From: Flavobacteriales bacterium UBA2619
Lineage (GTDB): Bacteria; Bacteroidota; Bacteroidia; Flavobacteriales_D; Sanyastnellaceae
DNA length: 24,628 bases
NCBI GenBank assembly: GCA_002339135.1
Contig: DDJR01000051.1
Coordinates: forward strand, 1-24,628
Direction: 5' to 3'
Of this stretch, positions 7,805-14,639 are shown in pieces. The position numbers were made by a program, and so were the translations under genes. Position 1 is the first letter of the stretch. Each line of letters opens with the position of its first letter. The notes under the pieces were generated by a model that worked only from the letters and a program-made list of their open reading frames with translations, did not search any database and was not told where the DNA came from.

Positions 7805-7840
7805 GCGGCCCAAGGTCGACTTGGGCCGCTCTTTATTTTG
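7805..7840 (+). terminator. Strong intrinsic terminator after the 75-residue membrane protein gene
   Basis: A perfect 10-bp GC-rich stem, GCGGCCCAAG (7805-7814) with CTTGGGCCGC (7820-7829), has a 5-base loop. It is followed by a T-rich stretch (TCTTTATTTT). It is the clearest terminator in the window and separates the 75-residue protein gene from the next gene. Confidence 0.85.
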
Positions 7841-7866
7841 CCTTCATTTATCTTAAACTTAAACCT

Positions 7867-8337
7867 ATGGAACGCATTGTATCTATTTTGTTGCTAGCGG
7901 TGTGTGTCGCTGGAACAGGTTATTACTATCTGGAAAATGTTGACCGCTTAGCTGCTGAGGAGGCCGCTGCCGCTGTCGTTGCCGAAGAGGCTTCCGCTGC
8001 TGCTGCTGCTGCTAAAGTTGAAGCTGCGAAAGCTCATTTCACAATTCCACACGATAAAGATGCTTTCACGACTGACATTTCCATTTCTCTGGATGGCAGT
8101 GCATCTTTCGACGTGGAAGGTGATTCTTTGTCATTTTATTGGGATCAAATTTCAGGTGACCAAGTGTATCTAGATAACGCAGAGAACAACACAACTACTT
8201 TTAGAGCTTCTCCGGGTGAATACACCTTTAAGCTAACAGTTTCTGATTCTTATGATAGTTCCTCTTCAGTTAGCGCAACAGTAGCAGTAGCAGAAGAGCC
8301 GAATTCACCGCCAGAAGTCATCGTAACTGTTTACTAG
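7867..8337 (+). CDS. Membrane-anchored Ala-rich/PKD-like domain protein
   Basis: This is a 156-residue protein with an N-terminal hydrophobic segment (residues 4-22, IVSILLLAVCVAGTGYYYL) that acts as a signal or anchor. Residues about 29-56 are an Ala/Glu/Lys-rich, probably helical stalk, encoded in part by six exact GCT repeats at 7996-8013. Residues about 60-143 form a PKD/REJ-like beta-sandwich: SLDGSASFDVEGDSLSFYW, then ASPGEYTFKLTVSDSY. The closing residues (NSPPEVIVTVY) look like the linker into a second domain that is absent. PKD domains usually mediate protein or glycan contacts outside the cell. The gene has its own terminator and no enzymatic domain. The partner is unknown. Confidence 0.75.
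   Translation: MERIVSILLLAVCVAGTGYYYLENVDRLAAEEAAAAVVAEEASAAAAAAKVEAAKAHFTIPHDKDAFTTDISISLDGSASFDVEGDSLSFYWDQISGDQVYLDNAENNTTTFRASPGEYTFKLTVSDSYDSSSSVSATVAVAEEPNSPPEVIVTVY
7996..8013 (+). repeat. (GCT)6 trinucleotide repeat coding for polyalanine
   Basis: Six uninterrupted GCT units lie inside the Ala-rich stalk of the PKD-like protein. Slippage would change the stalk length without shifting the frame. Confidence 0.9.
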
Positions 8338-8388
8338 CTTCTTTTGATATTTTACGAATAAGAACTTTGAACAGGTTTTCGTATGAAG

Positions 8389-8420
8389 AACGTGTCGCTC
8401 GCAAGGTGGCGCGTTTTTTT
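8389..8420 (+). terminator. Intrinsic terminator after the PKD-like gene
   Basis: AACGTGTCGC (8389-8398) pairs with GTGGCGCGTT (8406-8415) across a 7-base loop, with three G-U pairs. The 3' arm runs into seven T (8414-8420). It ends the PKD-like gene and isolates it from mnmH, which starts at 8441. Confidence 0.75.
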
Positions 8421-8440
8421 ATTTCGTAAATTCGCAAACA

Positions 8441-9547
8441 ATGGTTATTCACGCTCGTACACTTCCTACTTCTAAATTTCTTATTGAAGCTGATCGTGGA
8501 GGTGTCATCTTAGATGTGAGGAGCCCAGGTGAATTCGAGAGCGGACACATTAAGGGTGCTGTTTCGTGGCCCCTTTTTACAAATTCAGAACGAGCTGAAA
8601 TAGGCACACTTTACAAGCAAAAATCACGTGAAAAGGCCGTTGATATGGGTCTTGGTATCATAGGTCCGAAAATGCAGGAAATGGCACAATGGGGACGTAC
8701 GCTGTTTGAAAACCAAACTGCTCCAGACGGTTCTGCCAGCAGAAACTCCCTCCTTGTTCACTGCTGGAGAGGAGGTATGCGTTCCGAATCTGTCGCTTGG
8801 CTTCTTCGAACAGCAGGTGTTCCTGCCGTCGTTTTAGAGGGTGGTTATAAAGCTTTCAGAACGCATGCACGCGCAGAGTTCGATCGCAAAATTGATTTCT
8901 CTGTTCTAGGCGGGCTTACCGGTTCTGCAAAAACGGACACCTTAATTGAGCTTTCAAAAATACCAGGTGAATCAGTCATTGATCTTGAAGGCATGGCCCG
9001 CCATTTCGGATCTGCTTTCGGCAATTTAGAAGAGCATTCTCAACCTACGACCGAACAATTCTCCAATGATTTATTTGCCGACCTCAGATCATTTAACGCT
9101 TGGAATGATTTTTCGCCAAATCGTACCCGACCTATTTGGGTGGAAAATGAAAGCCGATCAATCGGTATTGTAGACTTGCCAGAACCCATATTTAGACAAC
9201 TTATAGCTTCTCGTTGTTTTGAGATGAAACGAACTGATGATGATCGAATCGGTCACCTTGTTCAGATGTATGGAGAGATTGACAACGATCTTCTCGCCTC
9301 CGCTTTTCAACGTATCTCTCCCAAGCTGGGAGGCCAAAATGCCGATGATGCTCTCGCAGCTCTCTCTCAAGGCGATCTTGCGACAGCTGCGCGTATCGCA
9401 CTAGTGTACTATGACAAGACGTATGCGCATGGTCTAACTAAGCGTGATCCAGCATTGCGTACCGATGTTAATTGCCGAGAACTCACACCTGCAGCTTGTG
9501 CTTTGCACTTGAGTTCATTTCTTACTGACTTCATCTCGCTTAAATAG
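8441..9547 (+). CDS. mnmH: tRNA 2-selenouridine synthase
   Basis: This 368-residue enzyme replaces sulfur by selenium in 2-thiouridine at the wobble base of Glu, Gln and Lys tRNAs, using selenophosphate. It also carries out the geranylation step. The N-terminal rhodanese domain shows LDVRSPGEFESGHIKGAVSWPL at its core (seen as LDVRSPGEFESGHIKGA) and the catalytic Cys108 in HCWRGGMRSES. The C-terminal P-loop ATPase-like domain starts near residue 157. It continues with VIDLEGMARHFGSAFG, then WVENESRSIG, both family hallmarks. The P-loop reads GLTGSAKT, with Ala in place of the usual Gly before Lys. selD follows after 9 bases, so the selenium donor enzyme and its user form one operon. Length fits the family. 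Confidence 0.95.
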   Translation: MVIHARTLPTSKFLIEADRGGVILDVRSPGEFESGHIKGAVSWPLFTNSERAEIGTLYKQKSREKAVDMGLGIIGPKMQEMAQWGRTLFENQTAPDGSASRNSLLVHCWRGGMRSESVAWLLRTAGVPAVVLEGGYKAFRTHARAEFDRKIDFSVLGGLTGSAKTDTLIELSKIPGESVIDLEGMARHFGSAFGNLEEHSQPTTEQFSNDLFADLRSFNAWNDFSPNRTRPIWVENESRSIGIVDLPEPIFRQLIASRCFEMKRTDDDRIGHLVQMYGEIDNDLLASAFQRISPKLGGQNADDALAALSQGDLATAARIALVYYDKTYAHGLTKRDPALRTDVNCRELTPAACALHLSSFLTDFISLK

Positions 9548-9556
9548 TTGATAAAT

Positions 9557-10606
9557 ATGTCTGATCCTATCCGTCTTACTCAATATTCACATGGCGCAGG
9601 CTGTGGATGTAAAATTGCTCCAGCGGTTCTCCATACGATGCTCTCTTGCATGAACCGTGAGACACACTATCCAAATCTTGTTGTGGGAAATGACACCAAG
9701 GATGACGCTGCTGTCGTGGATCTAGGTGATGGGACTGGAATTGTCAGTACGACGGATTTTTTTATGCCTATAGTGGATGACCCACATACTTTTGGTCGGA
9801 TCGCTGCTGCGAATGCGATCTCAGATATCTATGCGATGGGAGGCACACCACTGATGGCGATTGCGATACTTGGTTGGCCTGTTGATAAATTGGCGCCAGA
9901 AGTTGCAGGTGAAGTTCTTGAGGGAGGTCGATCTATTTGCGCTGAGGCTGGCATTCCACTCGCTGGGGGTCACAGCATTGATTCGCCTGAGCCTATTTTT
10001 GGTCTCGCTGTTACAGGACGTGTTCCGCTTGCTAACCTCAAAGCGAATGCATCTGCTCACATTGGTGATGTGCTTTTTCTGACGAAACCTCTCGGTGTCG
10101 GAATGGTCACAACGGCAGAAAAAAAAGGGCTTGTTTCCAAGGAGCATATTTTATCTGCGATTGAATGCATGACATCATTGAATAAAGTGGGAGAGAAGTT
10201 GTCCGAGCTTCCAGCTGTAAATGCCATGACTGACGTGACAGGTTTTGGTTTTATGGGACATTTGCTAGAAATGTGTCAAGGGTCAGGTACTGCTGCGCAA
10301 ATCGACGTAAAGGCTGTTCCAACACTGGATCGGGTTGCTTTAATGGAGTATCACAAGCAGGGTTGTGTTCCAGGTGGTGCGAGGAGAAATTTCATGAGCT
10401 ATGGAGAATTTCTTGATCTTCCTGAAGGTTTTACCCGTGATCTTCTCTGTGATCCTCAAACTTCAGGAGGGCTTCTTGTGTCAGTAGGTTCTGAGAGTGT
10501 CGAGTCTGTTAAGGAGATTCTACGTGAGTTCAATTTGCCTGTGTCCATTGTTGGTGTGATCACTGAGCACACTGCTGGTCATAAGATTGTGACAATCCAA
10601 GAATGA
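9557..10606 (+). CDS. selD: Selenide, water dikinase (selenophosphate synthetase)
   Basis: SelD makes selenophosphate from selenide and ATP. I use the ATG at 9557 (349 residues, MSDPIRLTQYSHGAGCGCK), which matches known SelD N-termini. A TTG 9 bases upstream is in frame but adds nothing conserved. The catalytic residue is Cys16 in GAGCGCK, not selenocysteine, with Lys19 following. The ATP/metal-binding core reads DDAAVVDLGDGTGIVSTTDFF and continues FGRIAAANAISDIYAMGG. The C-terminal half has GFGFMGHLLEM and DPQTSGGLL, as in AIR-synthase-fold proteins. It is paired with mnmH. No selA, selB or selenocysteine tRNA is in the window, so tRNA selenation is the only use that can be supported. Confidence 0.96.
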   Translation: MSDPIRLTQYSHGAGCGCKIAPAVLHTMLSCMNRETHYPNLVVGNDTKDDAAVVDLGDGTGIVSTTDFFMPIVDDPHTFGRIAAANAISDIYAMGGTPLMAIAILGWPVDKLAPEVAGEVLEGGRSICAEAGIPLAGGHSIDSPEPIFGLAVTGRVPLANLKANASAHIGDVLFLTKPLGVGMVTTAEKKGLVSKEHILSAIECMTSLNKVGEKLSELPAVNAMTDVTGFGFMGHLLEMCQGSGTAAQIDVKAVPTLDRVALMEYHKQGCVPGGARRNFMSYGEFLDLPEGFTRDLLCDPQTSGGLLVSVGSESVESVKEILREFNLPVSIVGVITEHTAGHKIVTIQE

Positions 10607-10673
10607 TTCAGACCCTTGTAGTTTTTTAAAAAGTGCATTTCGAGGTTTGTTTTTGCCAGCACTGTTCATCAAG

Positions 10674-10741
10674 TCAACTCAAGTATATTTTGTAAAAAGG
10701 AACAGCAAATCTGTAGGTTGTTAATTTTTAAATCAACTCAA
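10674..10741. repeat. Direct repeat TCAACTCAA upstream of the TetR gene
   Basis: Two exact 9-base copies lie at 10674-10682 and 10733-10741 in the 207-base gap before the TetR-type regulator. They could be regulatory half-sites, but chance in an AT-rich gap is possible. The rest of the gap holds no gene. Confidence 0.3.
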
Positions 10742-10785
10742 AAATTATTTTTTTGCATTTTTTAATACGATTGTAAACTTTATTG

Positions 10786-10798
10786 ATAGTAATACTAT
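10786..10798. promoter_or_regulatory. Candidate TetR operator (ATAGTA-A-TACTAT)
   Basis: A perfect odd-centred palindrome with 6-base arms ends 15 bases before the ATG of the TetR-type gene. An overlapping TATTTTTG at 10799-10806 fits the Bacteroidota -7 consensus TAnnTTTG. Position and symmetry suit an autoregulatory operator for the TetR-SulP-carbonic anhydrase operon. This is inference. Confidence 0.45.
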
Positions 10799-10813
10799 TA
10801 TTTTTGTCATTGG

Positions 10814-11494
10814 ATGCAAGAATTATTAAGTCAAATTACGATTAAGGTTAATGAAGATTTATTCATTAAGAATCCGGATTCTTCAAAATTGGGTCGTAGA
10901 ATCATTTCGAATTCGATCGAATTAATTGAAGAAATCGGTTTCGAAGCATTTAATTTTAAGAAACTCGGCAAGAGAATCGGTTCTCCTGAGTGTACTATTT
11001 ATAGGTACTTCGAGAATAAACAAAAAGTTTTGTTGTATTTGACTTCATGGTATTGGAGTTGGTTAGAATATAAAATGGTATTTGCGACCGCCAACATTTC
11101 AGATTCACATTTGAAGTTAAGCAAAGCAATCGAAGTCCTCACCGAAACAGTTGAACAAGATTTGTCGTTCTCTCACATCAATGAGTTTTTGCTAAATCGA
11201 ATTGTAATCTCAGAATCGGTTAAATCATTTTTCACAAGAGAGGTGGATTCTGACAATGAAGCCGGTGTATTTAAAGTATATAAAAGAATTGTCCAACGTG
11301 TCAGTGACATGATTTTGACAATTAACAAGGATTTTGAATATCCGCACATGTTGGTTTCAATTGTGATTGAAGGGTCTCACCAACAGAGGCATTTTGCGGA
11401 TCATTTGCCTGCACTTACTGATATTATTGAAGGTAAGGGAGGTATTTCAGATTTCTTTAATCGAATGGTGTTTAAAACAATAGATGTATCATGA
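10814..11494 (+). CDS. TetR family transcriptional regulator
   Basis: This is a 226-residue regulator with a typical N-terminal DNA-binding domain. Helix 1 runs through about 28-41 (RRIISNSIELIEEIG). The helix-turn-helix lies at about 47-66 (FNFKKLGKRIGSPECTIYRY, followed by FENK), the classic TetR ending. The rest is helical and would form the ligand-binding and dimer domain; it includes the Trp/Tyr-rich TSWYWSWLEYK. The stop TGA overlaps the ATG of the SulP gene by 4 bases, so the regulator and transporter are translationally coupled. It most likely controls its own operon, and the inducing signal is unknown. A palindrome just upstream is a candidate binding site. Confidence 0.9.
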   Translation: MQELLSQITIKVNEDLFIKNPDSSKLGRRIISNSIELIEEIGFEAFNFKKLGKRIGSPECTIYRYFENKQKVLLYLTSWYWSWLEYKMVFATANISDSHLKLSKAIEVLTETVEQDLSFSHINEFLLNRIVISESVKSFFTREVDSDNEAGVFKVYKRIVQRVSDMILTINKDFEYPHMLVSIVIEGSHQQRHFADHLPALTDIIEGKGGISDFFNRMVFKTIDVS

Positions 11495-13215
11495 AGGGTT
11501 TTTTAAATTTTAACCACATCAAGGGTGATTTTTTCGGAGGTGTCACAGCAGGAATTGTTGCTTTGCCTCTTGCTTTGGCTTTCGGAGTTCAGTCAGGACT
11601 TGGCGCTGTTGCTGGGTTGTACGGAGCTATGGTTTTAGGTGTTTTTGCAGCTTTATTTGGAGGGACTGAGACTCAAGTTAGTGGTCCAACTGGTCCTATG
11701 ACTGTCGTTTCTGCCATGGTGATTGCTTCTGCAATAGAGGTTTCAGGTAGCCTTCAGGCAGGAATGGGAATTATTATTGCTTCATTCTTTCTGGCAGGGG
11801 GCTTTCAGATTCTTTACGGACTTTTAAAAATAGGAAAGTACATTAAGTACATTCCTTATCCTGTCTTATCTGGTTTTATGACTGGTATAGGGGTCATCAT
11901 TATCTTGTTCCAGATTTACCCTTTCCTCGGTCATGTGTCTGAAAAAAACACAGTAGATATTTTCCTCAACTTGGGCAATCCATTGTCTGAAATCAATTTT
12001 TATTCAGTGGGATTGGGTTTCTTGACGATACTCATCATCTATGTTTTTCCGAAAATTAATAAATCTGTCCCCAGTGCCTTGGTTGCTTTGTTGGTTGTTA
12101 CTGCTGTTTCCTATTTCTGTAAGTTTGATGTTCCAGTTATTGGGGAGATACCTCAAGGTATACCAAGTTTTTATATCGGTGAAATGTTTGCGATTGATCC
12201 AAGTATGTATTGGACCATTTTCGAATTTGCTATTATGCTTTCAGCGTTGGGGGCTATCGATTCTCTGCTGACTTCTGTCATCGCAGACAACATCACTAAA
12301 ACCAAGCACAACAGCAACAAAGAGCTTATAGGTCAGGGTATTGGTAACATCGCAGCTTCTTTAATTGGTGGGTTACCTGGTGCTGGAGCAACTATGAGAA
12401 CCGTAGTGAATGTGAATGCAGGTGGAAAGACAAGACTGTCTGGATTAATTCATGGTTTATTTTTAGTATCTGTCTTGTTTGGGCTTGGAAAATTTGCGGC
12501 TCTTATTCCACTCAGTGTGCTTTCAGGGATCTTGATAACTGTGGGTATAGGAATTATCGATTACAAGGGTCTGAAGCATCTTAAAAGAGTGCCGAGAGCT
12601 GATGCGGTTGTGTTGATGTTGGTTTTGTCGATTACAGTCTTCGGAAATCTATTGCATGCTGTCGGTTTAGGAGTGGTGCTGGCTTGTGTCCTGTTTATGA
12701 AAAAATCCAGTGACATTGTTGAAAACGAAAGTTCATTGGAGCCGCTTACAGGTTTTGGGGGTGAACAGCCTTGGGCTGATGAGAGTGCGATTTATAAGAA
12801 TTTCTCAAATAAAATATTTATCAAGCATCTCTATGGCCCTATGTTTTTCGGTTTCACTTCTAGTTTTCAGGATCGAATCAAGCAACTAGAAGGAGATGCG
12901 AGGATTTTAATTATCCGCATGGACAATGTCCCCCATATTGATCAATCTGGGATGTATGCTTTGGAAGAATCAATCACCGATTTACAAAAGGACAACGTTG
13001 TAGTTGTATTCACATGCATACAGCCTCAGCCTTATGATATGTTAAAGAAAATCGGGATTGTTCCGCTGCTTGTGCCTGACATGCATGTTTTCAACACGTT
13101 TCAAGATTGTGAGACGTGGCTTAAGACCAATTTAAATTCAAAAGAAGACGGAATCAGTTTAATCGCTGAAGAATTGCTAAGGGTTAAAAAAGCAAAAGTT
13201 GCTTACCGTCTGTAA
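11491..13215 (+). CDS. SulP family anion transporter with STAS domain (probable bicarbonate uptake)
   Basis: This is a 574-residue SLC26/SulP carrier in the inner membrane. The membrane part (about 1-410) opens with the family signature GGVTAGIVALPLALAFGVQSG and GLYGAMV, then GTETQVSGPTGPMTVV at about 58-73. Many hydrophobic helices follow, along with GGLPGAGATMRTVVNVNAGG. The cytoplasmic STAS domain spans about 440-545, with DQSG at 484-487 at the usual regulatory Ser position. SulP proteins carry sulfate, bicarbonate or other anions. A beta-carbonic anhydrase 17 bases downstream makes bicarbonate the likely substrate, as in BicA-type systems. This substrate call is inference from context, and sulfate cannot be excluded. 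Confidence 0.92.
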   Translation: MKGFLNFNHIKGDFFGGVTAGIVALPLALAFGVQSGLGAVAGLYGAMVLGVFAALFGGTETQVSGPTGPMTVVSAMVIASAIEVSGSLQAGMGIIIASFFLAGGFQILYGLLKIGKYIKYIPYPVLSGFMTGIGVIIILFQIYPFLGHVSEKNTVDIFLNLGNPLSEINFYSVGLGFLTILIIYVFPKINKSVPSALVALLVVTAVSYFCKFDVPVIGEIPQGIPSFYIGEMFAIDPSMYWTIFEFAIMLSALGAIDSLLTSVIADNITKTKHNSNKELIGQGIGNIAASLIGGLPGAGATMRTVVNVNAGGKTRLSGLIHGLFLVSVLFGLGKFAALIPLSVLSGILITVGIGIIDYKGLKHLKRVPRADAVVLMLVLSITVFGNLLHAVGLGVVLACVLFMKKSSDIVENESSLEPLTGFGGEQPWADESAIYKNFSNKIFIKHLYGPMFFGFTSSFQDRIKQLEGDARILIIRMDNVPHIDQSGMYALEESITDLQKDNVVVVFTCIQPQPYDMLKKIGIVPLLVPDMHVFNTFQDCETWLKTNLNSKEDGISLIAEELLRVKKAKVAYRL

Positions 13216-13232
13216 TCTAAAAACTCACCAAT

Positions 13233-13853
13233 ATGACAACCCAAACCTCAGAATCTCAGTCCAGCTTAAGTCCTGCAGAAGTGTTAACTATGTTGAACGA
13301 GGGAAACCAAAGATTCGTTCAAAACAAGTTGATTTCGAGAGATTTGTTGAATCAAGTTAAAAAAACTAGCTCGGGCCAATTCCCCTTTGCAGTAGTCGTT
13401 AGTTGTATTGATTCAAGAGTCCCTACAGAAATGATATTTGACCAAGGAATTGGTGATGTTTTCTGTATTAGAGTAGCGGGAAATGTGATCAATCAGGACA
13501 TTTTAGGGAGTATTGAATTTGCTTGTAAAGTTGCTGGCGTGAAATTGATTGTCGTTATGGGACACACCAGTTGCGGAGCTGTTAAAGGCGCTTGTAACGA
13601 AGTTCAATTGGGAAACCTTACGGGGCTTTTAGACAAGATTAAGCCTGCAATATCTATTGTTTCTAGCCGCGTAAAAAGTGTTGAAAAGTCAAGATTTGTT
13701 GACGAAGTAGCTTTGGAAAATGTTCAAATCTCATTGAATACAATTTTGACTGAAAGTTCTGTGATCAAAGAGATGGTCATGAACAACGAGGTTAAATGTG
13801 CAAAAGGGATGTATTCAGTCGATACTGGAGAGGTTGAATTACACCTGTTGTAA
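13233..13853 (+). CDS. Beta-class carbonic anhydrase
   Basis: This 206-residue enzyme interconverts CO2 and bicarbonate. The zinc site is complete: C58, D60 and R62 in SCIDSRVP, then H111 and C114 in GHTSCGAV. The spacing is typical of beta-class enzymes. The N-terminus has no clear signal peptide, so it is probably cytoplasmic. As the last gene of the TetR-SulP unit it would convert imported bicarbonate to CO2, or trap CO2, for carboxylases. Bacteroidota use such modules for anaplerotic carbon fixation. The final 15 bases overlap the end of the convergent maf gene. Confidence 0.95.
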   Translation: MTTQTSESQSSLSPAEVLTMLNEGNQRFVQNKLISRDLLNQVKKTSSGQFPFAVVVSCIDSRVPTEMIFDQGIGDVFCIRVAGNVINQDILGSIEFACKVAGVKLIVVMGHTSCGAVKGACNEVQLGNLTGLLDKIKPAISIVSSRVKSVEKSRFVDEVALENVQISLNTILTESSVIKEMVMNNEVKCAKGMYSVDTGEVELHLL

Positions 13854-14432
13854 CATTTTATGAAGCAGATGTACAGGAAGTCCCATAACGGTGTAGAATG
13901 ATCCGTTAATTGATCTTACGCCTATGAACCCGAGCAAGTCCTGTACTCCGTAACTGCCAGCCTTGTCAAAGGGTCTGTATTTTTTGATATAATGAGATAT
14001 AATTTCGTCAGTTAGTTCCTCGAAGGTGACTTTGCAAGTGTCTACTTTGCATATAGTGTGTGGCTTCCCTTTCTTTAAAATTGTCACTGCTACGCCGGAT
14101 GCAACAAGATGCGTTTGTCCGCTTAGCTTCTTTAACATGGCTTTAGCTTCTTCAATATTTGCTGGTTTCTCCAGCACTTCCTCGCCCAACAACACGACAG
14201 TGTCTCCAGTTATGATGACGTCATTCTCTCCCAAAATATCAGAGAATGCGGAGGCTTTTGCGAGTGTAACATATTCTGCGACTGCTGCTCCTGCAACTGA
14301 TTTCGGGTAGCTTTCGTCGACATCTCTTACGTGAACTTCAGGCTCGAGTTCTAAGCCTCGAACGAGCTCTAAGCGCCTCGGGCTTTTTGAGGCTAGGATG
14401 ATGCGTTTTGAAGTTAAATTAGGGTACAGCAT
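13839..14432 (-). CDS. maf: Maf-type nucleoside triphosphate pyrophosphatase
   Basis: This 197-residue house-cleaning enzyme hydrolyses non-canonical or excess nucleotides to monophosphates. The signature LASKSPRRLELVRGLELEPEVH begins at about residue 13 (ILASKSPRRLELVRG). DVDESYP follows, then ITGDTVVLLGEEVLEKP around 70-90 with the catalytic Asp in GDTVV. The C-terminal part has DKAGSYGVQDLLG and SFYTVMGLPVHLL. The GSYGVQ segment suits the dTTP/UTP pyrophosphatase (YhdE) group more than the m7GTP group, but I cannot be certain. It faces the carbonic anhydrase gene and overlaps it tail to tail. Upstream lies the divergent guaA promoter region. Confidence 0.93.
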   Translation of the reverse strand: MLYPNLTSKRIILASKSPRRLELVRGLELEPEVHVRDVDESYPKSVAGAAVAEYVTLAKASAFSDILGENDVIITGDTVVLLGEEVLEKPANIEEAKAMLKKLSGQTHLVASGVAVTILKKGKPHTICKVDTCKVTFEELTDEIISHYIKKYRPFDKAGSYGVQDLLGFIGVRSINGSFYTVMGLPVHLLHKMLQQV

Positions 14433-14603
14433 GTATGTTTTTATTTGAAATCAGCGTTTTTCTCTCTCCTTGTATCACCTTGAATCGTCAACTTCAGTTT
14501 TTTAGATAAAAATGATGTGTTTTCTTTTATTCAGATGTGTATAAGTCAATAATCCGTGTAAAATTAGCATATAAAGAGTCGTGATCACGGCAAGTTGAAT
14601 TGC

Positions 14604-14615
14604 TAACTTCGCCCT
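14604..14615 (+). promoter_or_regulatory. Candidate guaA promoter -7 element TAACTTCG
   Basis: TAACTTCG at 14604-14611 differs at one position from the Bacteroidota -7 consensus TAnnTTTG and lies 28 bases before the guaA ATG. It is part of CTTCGCCCT (14607-14615), which recurs exactly before rpmG. No convincing -33 TTG sits at the expected distance. The rest of the 207-base divergent gap holds a CGTGATCACG palindrome at 14580-14589 and no gene. Confidence 0.4.
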
Positions 14616-14639
14616 ACATTATATTTTCAATTTTCGCGC

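Noticed and set aside
9548..9556. TTG start for SelD
   Set aside because: The ATG at 9557 aligns with known SelD N-termini.
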